Made by a program: the position numbers and the translations under genes
From: Maricaulis parjimensis
GTDB taxonomy: Bacteria; Pseudomonadota; Alphaproteobacteria; Caulobacterales; Maricaulaceae
NCBI RefSeq assembly: GCF_016817355.1
Contig: NZ_JADOTT010000001.1
Span: 375,094-439,093, forward strand
Reading direction: 5' to 3'
Length of the DNA stretch: 64,000 nt
Notes under the pieces: generated by a model
The model's database searches: none
What the model was told of the DNA's origin: nothing
What the model saw: only the letters and a program-made list of their open reading frames with translations
Shown here: positions 57,677 to 64,000 of the stretch, piece by piece
Position numbering within the stretch: position 1 is the first letter of the stretch
How the letters are laid out: every line of letters begins with the position of its first letter

Positions 57677-58573
57677 TTGAAAAATGCATTCGAACTTGAG
57701 TTGTCTCTGTCCTTTCTCGGTCAGTCCGCCGCTGGCAATCAAATCGATTTTTATGACGCAGCGCAGGCGCTGGTTGGCTTTCAAAGATCGCTTGCGCTTA
57801 CGACACATCTTATTCTGAACAACGAAATCATTACACAGGCACCCTCTCTAGCGGGCGCTACAATCATTGCTCTCCCCTCCGAGGAAGGGAGCTGGAAACA
57901 ACGAGCCGTTGTCGTCGGGACTTGGGCCATGATTGCTGGCGGAGCGTACAAGTTGGGCACTGCGCCCACCGATACTCCTCTTGGCCATCTGGTTAGCTCA
58001 GCCTACGATTATGTAATATCGGAAACTCTCGGTTTTCATGTCGACTACGATCAAACGCTAGGACAACAGATTGAATCTGTTCAGCAGAACCTAGCCGCCG
58101 ACAAAAAGCTAACGCAGAATCGCTTTGATAGCGTGATCGAAAAGTGTGAAACAGCAATCGAGTCAATGCACCGGCCAATCGTAGCAAGCAACTCGGCTGA
58201 AAGAGCGATCATATCCCGAAAAACAGGTGGCAAAGAAAAGGCGTTCAAATTTGAGCTCTCCGAAGCTTCTTTTGAGCATGTAAAATATTCTCGCGAGCGC
58301 CCCAAGAAACACAGATTTGTAGGATCAATTTCGAGCTACAATATCAACACCTTTAAGGGACGCATCTACATCGAAGAACTTGGAAGGCCTGTACCTTTTG
58401 AATTGGACTCATCCGCCAAGTCTCCCAAGCAAATTCAAACAATTGTATCAAGCCTGAGCAGGAACTCATCCTTCAGGACCAAAACTAACGCACTCATAGA
58501 GATTGAAGCAGTTGTGATCGAGAGCCGGACAGGGCGCATCAAGAAACTCTATGTTCAAATGGTCACTGACTAG
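57677..58573 (+). CDS. Orphan hypothetical protein, AT-rich, acquired
   Basis: 298 aa from TTG at 57677, which has AGGGGGG five bases upstream; a GTG at 57596 extends it 27 residues without such a site. It has KNAFELELSLSFLGQSAAG, a central hydrophobic stretch VVVGTWAMIAGGAYKLG, a helical middle, then a beta-rich C-terminus (KGRIYIEELGRPV). No family is certain. Codon use is far more AT-rich than its neighbours. It is inserted where a DUF885 gene has lost its front. Confidence 0.7.
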   Translation: MKNAFELELSLSFLGQSAAGNQIDFYDAAQALVGFQRSLALTTHLILNNEIITQAPSLAGATIIALPSEEGSWKQRAVVVGTWAMIAGGAYKLGTAPTDTPLGHLVSSAYDYVISETLGFHVDYDQTLGQQIESVQQNLAADKKLTQNRFDSVIEKCETAIESMHRPIVASNSAERAIISRKTGGKEKAFKFELSEASFEHVKYSRERPKKHRFVGSISSYNINTFKGRIYIEELGRPVPFELDSSAKSPKQIQTIVSSLSRNSSFRTKTNALIEIEAVVIESRTGRIKKLYVQMVTD

Positions 58574-58574
58574 C

Positions 58575-58841
58575 CGTTGCGCCCGGCCACCAAACCCAGG
58601 CAATGATGGCGACCTGTCCGCAGCCGCTCCGGTCCTGGACTGGCTGGCCATGATGCCGGGCCAGATCATCAGCTATGAAATCGGCGCGGATTTCTTCTAT
58701 CGCCAGCGCGACCGCGCCCGCGAAGCGCTGGGAACCGATTTCGACTATCCGACCTTCCATCGCCTCGTCTTGGAAGAAGGCTCCGTCCCGCTCTGGCGGA
58801 TCGAAGACAAGATCGATGCCTGGATCGCCGGTGCCGACTAA
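58575..58841 (+). pseudogene. C-terminal fragment of a DUF885 peptidase gene
   Basis: About 85 in-frame codons, PVLDWLAMMPGQIISYEIG then RDRAREALGTDFDYPTFHRL and GSVPLWRIEDKIDAWI. This is the final segment of DUF885-type proteins, where GQ..YKIG and the FH..VL.NGS.PL elements are conserved. The remaining 450 or so residues are absent. The fragment begins directly after the AT-rich gene, so insertion or deletion removed the front. Confidence 0.65.
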
Positions 58842-58865
58842 AAGGAAGCGCTGAAAGGGCCCTGC

Positions 58866-60104
58866 CTATTCAGGCCCACCGCCCTGGATCCGAACCCCTT
58901 CGCGCCAGGCTTCCCGAATGGCCCGCGTTTGCTCGAAATCCGCCAGAGGATCGCCCTCCAAAACCAGGAAACTGGCTTCGTGGCCGGGCTGCAAATGCCC
59001 GATCTGGCGGTCCGGAAAAACGGCCTGCGTGCAGTTTGACGTCCACATGGTCAGCAAGTGCGCCGGCTCCAACACATCCAGTCCGGAAAGATACGCGACT
59101 TCATCGACCGACGTGTCGGAATAGTCATCGCTGCCCACGACCAGGGTCACGCCCGCTTCCACGAGCCGGGCCAGATTGGCCTGCTGCAAGTCCCGCGTCG
59201 CCGCATAGCGTTCCGGATTGCGGCTCTCCAGGCCTGCGGCAAACGACAGTGTTGTGTGAACCACCACGCCCGCTGCAGCCGCAGCCTCGGCATCCTCATC
59301 GGTCAGGGCGCGGTCATAGGGACCGACACTGGGACCATTATAGCCTGGCATGTGGGCAATCTCGTCGACACCGGCGGCGATGGCATTGCGGAAGTCCGCG
59401 GCCGTTTCCACATGGGCGAGGACCGGAATTCCGGCCGCATGAGCCCGCGCCACGATCTCCGGCAGCAGGGCCGGGTCCAGCCCCCGCTGCCCCACGGTTT
59501 GCGGATGATCGCGCCGGGCCTCGAAGGCCTCGGAATAGAGAAGATGGACTTTGATGGCGGCGGGCTGAGTGGCCAGTATGCCCGGCCAGGCGCGCTCAAA
59601 ACTGTCTTGGTCCGGCAGCTGGTGGAAGGCTGTTCCGTCCATCTCCTCCCAAACCAGCTCTCCGAACAGGCCGGCATATTGCTGAAGGCGCTGATAGACT
59701 TCCACCGGGTGCCCACCCGGCGCGGTCAGGGGTGCACCTGTAAAGGCCAGATCCGGCGCCGAGGCCGCAGCCAGCCGGGCATCCAGCTCGGCCCGATAAG
59801 GCGGGAAATTCCCGATTTCGCGGACATAGAAGACACCCTCTGCCAGATATTGGCCCGTGATCTCCGGCAGTTGCGGTGAACGTCCGATACTGTGCGCGTG
59901 CGCATCGCAATAGGGCGGAACGACATAGGCTCCATCCAGATCGACGCGCTCTTGCGGTTCACGATTATCAGGTTCGACGAAATGGCTTCCCTCGACATGA
60001 ACCGTCCGGGGTTCGAAGGATTCCCCCGTCCACCAGAGCCCGTTTTCAAAAACCGTGACCGGTGCAGACAGGCCCAAAGCCAGACTTGCGATCTGAGACA
60101 GCAT
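58866..60104 (-). CDS. Amidohydrolase family protein
   Basis: 412 aa. Metal site HxH in PPYCDAHAHSIGR near residue 68, later His in VLAHVETAADF and EIAHMPGYN, and the Asp in VGSDDYSDTSVDE. A C-terminal composite-domain segment GHEASFLVLEGDPLADF follows. It begins with a weak hydrophobic leader (MLSQIASLALGLSAP), so it may be exported. Hydrolyses an amide or cyclic amide; substrate unknown. Confidence 0.87.
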   Translation of the reverse strand: MLSQIASLALGLSAPVTVFENGLWWTGESFEPRTVHVEGSHFVEPDNREPQERVDLDGAYVVPPYCDAHAHSIGRSPQLPEITGQYLAEGVFYVREIGNFPPYRAELDARLAAASAPDLAFTGAPLTAPGGHPVEVYQRLQQYAGLFGELVWEEMDGTAFHQLPDQDSFERAWPGILATQPAAIKVHLLYSEAFEARRDHPQTVGQRGLDPALLPEIVARAHAAGIPVLAHVETAADFRNAIAAGVDEIAHMPGYNGPSVGPYDRALTDEDAEAAAAAGVVVHTTLSFAAGLESRNPERYAATRDLQQANLARLVEAGVTLVVGSDDYSDTSVDEVAYLSGLDVLEPAHLLTMWTSNCTQAVFPDRQIGHLQPGHEASFLVLEGDPLADFEQTRAIREAWREGVRIQGGGPE

Positions 60105-60204
60105 TTTCCCCTCCTGTATCCCTGGCGGGTATTAGGGAGAGGGCGACGTAATGCCGTGCTTGCAGTGATGTTACGGATTGGTAAGCGCTGACAGGCGCTC
60201 CGGA

Positions 60205-61320
60205 TCACTCCGCCAGATGCTCGAACCGGTTGATCACAGCATAATTGGAGCCTTCGGAAACGGCATAAACGATGTCCGGCCAGCCATCGGCGTTCAGATC
60301 GCCCACGCTGAGATTATAAGCATTCACCGGATCAGCCGCGATCTCGACGCGATCGAACCCGCTTTCCCGATTGAGATAGACCCGATTTTCCACGCCGGCA
60401 TTGGCGATGGCGATATCCAGCCGGCCATCCTGGTCGAAATCCCCGGTATCAATCCCGAAGACCACATCATCATCGGATCCAAAGCGCACCGGTTCGCCAA
60501 AGCGTCCACTGCCATCATTCACGAAAAGAAGGCTTTGCGCTTCCATGCCACCGGCCAGGATGTCGGCATGCCCGTCGCCCGTGATATCGGCCACGGCGAT
60601 CGCGCGGATTTCCATCTCGAATTCGGCGCCCAGCATGACCGGGCCGGAGAAACCGCCGCCAGCCAAGCCCTGATAAAGCGGCAGCCCCTGCCCGCCCCGG
60701 TTGGAGAAGACCAGGTCCTGCAATCCGTCTCCGTCCAGGTCAGCAATCGCGACCTGGATGGTCTGGTAGTCGCCGGGAAGCTCCACGGCTGGCTCGAATG
60801 TGCCGTCACCCCGGTTCAGGAAATAATTATTGGCCTCGCCACGCTGGACGAGGACGAGATCGGCATCGCCATCCCCGTCAAAATCCCCGGCGGCGATACT
60901 GCGCGCCTGGGCGATCGGCCCGGTTTCCCGGGCCTCGTCGAAATTGCCTGCGCCATCATTGAACAGCAGCAGGACGGGCAGGAGGTCGCGGGCAATGGCG
61001 GCATCCAGATCGCCATCCCCGTCCAGGTCGGCCAAAGCCGCCTCATAGCCTGTGCCCCGGTCCGGACCGGCATCGCGGGCCGACCGGAAAAAGCCGAGAC
61101 CATTGTTGAAATAGACCTCGTCCTGCTGGACCCAGTGACGGCCATTAACGGCGAACCCGTCCAGATCCCCATCCCCATCCAGATCACCCAGATTGACCGA
61201 GGCCGTCAGCGCGTCTTCCGCGCCAAAGGCATTATAGGGGTGAACCCAGAATTCCTGCTGGGAGAAAGCCGGCGCAGACAGCGCTGCGACCAGGCCAAGA
61301 CTCAGACAAAATTGACGCAT
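60205..61320 (-). CDS. Exported seven-repeat FG-GAP/VCBS protein
   Basis: 371 aa with signal peptide (MRQFCLSLGLVAALSAPAFS). Seven calcium-loop repeats: LGDLDGDGDLDG, LADLDGDGDLDA, AGDFDGDGDADL, ADLDGDGLQDLV, ADITGDGHADIL, GDFDQDGRLDIA and GDLNADGWPDIV. Seven such units make a complete integrin-alpha-like beta-propeller. There is no other domain, so it is a bare propeller, probably a calcium-binding adhesin-like or periplasmic scaffold. Confidence 0.9.
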   Translation of the reverse strand: MRQFCLSLGLVAALSAPAFSQQEFWVHPYNAFGAEDALTASVNLGDLDGDGDLDGFAVNGRHWVQQDEVYFNNGLGFFRSARDAGPDRGTGYEAALADLDGDGDLDAAIARDLLPVLLLFNDGAGNFDEARETGPIAQARSIAAGDFDGDGDADLVLVQRGEANNYFLNRGDGTFEPAVELPGDYQTIQVAIADLDGDGLQDLVFSNRGGQGLPLYQGLAGGGFSGPVMLGAEFEMEIRAIAVADITGDGHADILAGGMEAQSLLFVNDGSGRFGEPVRFGSDDDVVFGIDTGDFDQDGRLDIAIANAGVENRVYLNRESGFDRVEIAADPVNAYNLSVGDLNADGWPDIVYAVSEGSNYAVINRFEHLAE

Positions 61321-61378
61321 TTCGACCCTCGAGAATTTTTGGGCAGACTAGCGGATCGCACGCGCGGGCCAAGAAAAA

Positions 61379-61403
61379 ACCCCGCCGGCAGGACCAGCGG
61401 GGC
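61379..61403 (-). terminator. sdh operon rho-independent terminator
   Basis: Stem AGCCCCGC / GCGGGG(T) followed on the minus strand by T6, 31 bases past the sdhB stop. Confidence 0.8.
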
Positions 61404-61433
61404 TGTTTTCGCGATGAGCGTTGGCGGGACGGA

Positions 61434-62213
61434 CTAGCCGTCGCGCTCGGCCATCATCTGCTTGATTTCACCGATCGCCTCGGCCGGGTTCAGACCCTTC
61501 GGGCAGACCTGGGCACAGTTCATGATCGTGTGGCAGCGATAGAGTTTGAACGGATCATTGAGATCGTCCAGACGCTCGCCCTTGGCTTCGTCGCGGCTGT
61601 CGGCCAGCCAGCGATAGGCCTGCAGCAGGGCTGCCGGGCCCATGTATTTGTCGCCATTCCACCAATAGGAGGGGCAGGCCGTGGAGCAGGAGGCGCACAT
61701 GATGCACTCGTAGAGACCATCGAGCTTTTCGCGGTCTTCCGGGCTCTGCTTCCACTCCTTCTCCGGCGCCGGCGTATCGGTCTTCAGATACGGTTTCACG
61801 GCGGCGTGTTGGGCATAGAACTGGGTGAGGTCGGGGATCAGATCCTTGACCACCGGCTGGTGCGGCAGCGGGGAGATCGTGATCGTGCCCTTGTACTCGT
61901 CAATGCCGGAGGTACAGGCAATCGTGTTGCGGCCGCCGATATTCATCGAGCAGGAGCCGCACACACCTTCACGGCAGGACCGGCGGAAGGCCAGCGAGGC
62001 GTCGACATTGTTCTTGATCCACAGAAGGGCGTCGAGAACCATCGGGCCGCAATCATCCAGATCGACCTTGTACGTATCCCAGGTCGGGCCTTCGCCGCTT
62101 TCCGGGTTGTAGCGGTAGATCCGGAAAGTGCGGGTATTCTTGGCCCCGTCCGGAGACGCATGGGTCTTGCCCTTCTTGGGCTGGGAACCGCGGGGAAGTG
62201 TCAGCTGAACCAT
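61434..62213 (-). CDS. sdhB: Succinate dehydrogenase iron-sulfur subunit
   Basis: 259 aa. The [2Fe-2S] cysteines are Cys80, Cys85, Cys88 and Cys100 ([10 protein letters not shown] to TIAC). The [4Fe-4S]/[3Fe-4S] clusters use [12 protein letters not shown] and [12 protein letters not shown]. It passes electrons from SdhA to ubiquinone. It comes 14 bases after the DUF3052 gene that interrupts the usual sdhA-sdhB order. Confidence 0.97.
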   Translation of the reverse strand: MVQLTLPRGSQPKKGKTHASPDGAKNTRTFRIYRYNPESGEGPTWDTYKVDLDDCGPMVLDALLWIKNNVDASLAFRRSCREGVCGSCSMNIGGRNTIACTSGIDEYKGTITISPLPHQPVVKDLIPDLTQFYAQHAAVKPYLKTDTPAPEKEWKQSPEDREKLDGLYECIMCASCSTACPSYWWNGDKYMGPAALLQAYRWLADSRDEAKGERLDDLNDPFKLYRCHTIMNCAQVCPKGLNPAEAIGEIKQMMAERDG

Positions 62214-62227
62214 AAAAGGGTCCTCAC

Positions 62228-62653
62228 TCAGTTCACGGCGCGCTTGTCGCGCGGAATCATCAGTTTCAGTCCGGACCAGACCTCGTCCACGGCGCAGACC
62301 TTCACATCGACCAGGTCGATGGGCAGGGCGACTTCGCGGATCACGTCCTCGGTCATGTCGGTTTCCACCTTGGAGGCCTTTTTGGGCCAGGAGACCCAGA
62401 TCATCCCCGCCGGCTGGATGGCCGAGCGCAGACGCGGCAGATCGGTTTCGAATTCCGACCGGACCTTGGTGAAATAGTGCACATAGTCGAGCGCATCGCC
62501 CGGCTCGGCCGAGGATTTCTCCTCGGCAAACAGGGCGGCAGAGCGCAGATCGTCATGCTCGGCCGGAAGACCGAGAAACGCCACCTTGAGCCCGTCCTTG
62601 AGGCCGAGCTTCTTGGGCAGGGGTGTCCCCGAATATCCGGCCGTGGCCGCCAT
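62228..62653 (-). CDS. DUF3052 family protein inside sdh operon
   Basis: 141 aa: [69 protein letters not shown], all DUF3052 features. The ATG is two bases after the sdhA stop, so it is in the same transcript. DUF3052 proteins have no known activity; a role in succinate dehydrogenase assembly or repair would be an inference from position only. Confidence 0.85.
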   Translation of the reverse strand: MAATAGYSGTPLPKKLGLKDGLKVAFLGLPAEHDDLRSAALFAEEKSSAEPGDALDYVHYFTKVRSEFETDLPRLRSAIQPAGMIWVSWPKKASKVETDMTEDVIREVALPIDLVDVKVCAVDEVWSGLKLMIPRDKRAVN

Positions 62654-62655
62654 GA

Positions 62656-64000
62656 TCAGTACACCCGCGCCTTCGGCTCGATATACGCGATGTCATTGGA
62701 CATCGTGTAGGTGTGCACCGGACGATAGTCGATCTTCACATTGCCGGCCTCATCGCACCAGGCGAGCGTGTGCTTCATCCACTCCTCGTCATTGCGATCC
62801 GGGAAGTCTTCGCGGGCATGGGCGCCGCGGCTTTCTTCACGGTTGGCCGCGCCATTCACCGTCACGGCGGCCTGGGAGAGGAGATTGTCCAGCTCCAGGG
62901 TTTCCATGAGGTCGGTATTCCAGATCATGGTGCGGTCGGTGACGCCGATATCCGGCATGCCGGAATAGACGCCCTTGATCGCCTCGACGCCTTCCTTGAG
63001 GACGTCGCCGGTGCGGAAGACGGCGCAATTATTCTGCATGGCCTTCTGCATTTCCAGGCGGATCTTGGCCGTCGGCGTGCCGCCGGAAGCGTTGCGGTAC
63101 TTGTCCAGGCGATCCAGCGTGTTCTGGCCGTCAGCCGCGGTCAGCTCTTTCTGGGTGGCCCCGGCTTTCACCGTTTCGCCGACGCGCAGACCGGCGGCGC
63201 GGCCGAACACGACGAGGTCGATCAGCGAGTTGGAGCCCAGACGGTTGGCACCATGGACCGACACGCAGGCGGCTTCGCCCACAGCCATCAGGCCCGGCAC
63301 GACCGCATCGGGATCATCGCCCACCTTGGTGAGGACTTCGCCGTGATAATTGGTCGGGATGCCGCCCATATTGTAGTGGACCGTCGGCAGAACCGGGATC
63401 GGTTCCTTGGTGACGTCGACACCGGCAAACACGCGGGCGCTTTCGGAAATGCCCGGCAGGCGTTCCGCCAGAATGTCCGGATCGAGGTGATCGAGGTGCA
63501 GGTGGATATGGTCCTTGCCGGCGCCGACACCACGGCCTTCGCGGATTTCCATCGTCATCGAGCGCGAGACGACGTCGCGGGAGGCCAGATCCTTGGCGGA
63601 GGGTGCATAGCGTTCCATGAAACGCTCGCCCTCGGAGTTAGTCAGATAACCGCCTTCACCGCGGGCCCCCTCGGTGATGAGGCAGCCGGCGCCATAAATG
63701 CCGGTCGGGTGGAATTGCACGAATTCCATGTCCTGCAGCGGCAGGCCAGCGCGCAGCACCATGGCATTACCATCACCCGTACAGGTGTGGGCCGAGGTCG
63801 CGGAGAAATAGGCGCGGCCATAGCCACCGGTCGCCAGAATCACGGTCTGGGCGCGGAAACGGTGCAGCGTGCCATCATCCAGCTTCCAGGCGGTGATGCC
63901 GCGGCAGGCGCCATCATCATCCATGATCAGGTCGAGCGCGAAATACTCGATGAAGAATTCGGTCTCATTGCGGACCGATTGGCCGTAAAGCGTGTGCAGG
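62656..64000 (-). CDS. sdhA: Succinate dehydrogenase flavoprotein subunit (5' end outside window)
   Basis: 448 codons from the window edge to the stop; the N-terminal FAD-linking His lies outside. Visible are [56 protein letters not shown] and [19 protein letters not shown], with the substrate and FAD contacts of SdhA. Oxidises succinate to fumarate. sdhC and sdhD would be upstream outside the window. Confidence 0.96.
   Translation of the reverse strand, partial: LHTLYGQSVRNETEFFIEYFALDLIMDDDGACRGITAWKLDDGTLHRFRAQTVILATGGYGRAYFSATSAHTCTGDGNAMVLRAGLPLQDMEFVQFHPTGIYGAGCLITEGARGEGGYLTNSEGERFMERYAPSAKDLASRDVVSRSMTMEIREGRGVGAGKDHIHLHLDHLDPDILAERLPGISESARVFAGVDVTKEPIPVLPTVHYNMGGIPTNYHGEVLTKVGDDPDAVVPGLMAVGEAACVSVHGANRLGSNSLIDLVVFGRAAGLRVGETVKAGATQKELTAADGQNTLDRLDKYRNASGGTPTAKIRLEMQKAMQNNCAVFRTGDVLKEGVEAIKGVYSGMPDIGVTDRTMIWNTDLMETLELDNLLSQAAVTVNGAANREESRGAHAREDFPDRNDEEWMKHTLAWCDEAGNVKIDYRPVHTYTMSNDIAYIEPKARVY

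Noticed and set aside
58857-58877. GGGCCTG/CAGGCCC-like hairpin at the amidohydrolase 3' end
   Set aside because: One-base bulge and it overlaps the coding end; too weak to call a terminator.

Overview
The window is GC-rich chromosomal DNA from an alphaproteobacterium, most like the Caulobacterales/Maricaulales (a Maricaulis-type organism). The reasons are the dnaA-rpsT-enoyl-CoA hydratase block next to mutM, ubiE, ubiB, coaBC and dut, a GANTC (CcrM-type) methylation-site cluster upstream of dnaA, a fabA-fabB-fabI operon, many secreted S9 and S41 peptidases, and two membrane-bound LytTR regulators. Genus-level placement is inference. There are no rRNA, tRNA, CRISPR or IS genes.

Layout. 1-3.6 kb: a minus-strand operon of circularly permuted ATP-grasp protein, alpha-E protein, transglutaminase-like protease and an Anbu-type proteasome-like peptidase cut by the window edge. 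3.9-11.5 kb: a minus-strand replication and housekeeping block (recF, dnaN, dnaA, rpsT, enoyl-CoA hydratase, TraB/GumN protein, mutM). 11.6-18 kb: a plus-strand block (ubiE, ubiB, standalone sensor globin, separate coaC and coaB, dut, cysK) with a phased DnaA-box array before dut, closed by a large palindromic intergenic element. 18-24 kb: PIF1-type helicase, lipoprotein, moeB/thiF, S9 peptidase, metallo-beta-lactamase-fold hydrolase. 24.4-27.6 kb: SH3 protein and the unsaturated fatty acid operon fabA-fabB-fabI. 27.7-33.5 kb: lipoprotein, large S9 peptidase, acyltransferase-3 protein and a divergent LytTR regulator. 33.5-38 kb: an AT-rich orphan gene, sucCD and a degenerate GGDEF/EAL-like protein. 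38-43.5 kb: DoxX, DUF1036 and a carotenoid-oxygenase / DUF2141 / DUF2306 cluster with a divergent LytTR gene. 43.5-49 kb: stress protein, GNAT, TspO-like protein, mdh, two small DUF proteins and zapE. 49-56.6 kb: S41 peptidase, thioesterase, Fe-dependent alcohol dehydrogenase, mmsA, ArsR regulator and small genes. 56.7-58.9 kb: a PlsC-like acyltransferase, then an AT-rich foreign-looking gene abutting the C-terminal stump of a DUF885 gene. 58.9-64 kb: amidohydrolase, seven-repeat FG-GAP protein, and sdhB / DUF3052 / sdhA (partial).

How the genes work together. Chromosome replication (dnaA, dnaN, recF, dut) sits with DNA repair (mutM) and quinone and CoA biosynthesis. TCA-cycle genes (sucCD, mdh, sdhAB) are spread over the right half. 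Lipid metabolism (fab operon, enoyl-CoA hydratase, thioesterase, PlsC-like protein) and extracellular peptide use (S9 and S41 peptidases, amidohydrolase) fit a heterotroph living on proteinaceous matter. The least understood loci are the Anbu/ATP-grasp operon, the carotenoid-oxygenase cluster, the DUF3052 gene inside the sdh operon, and the two AT-rich orphan genes.
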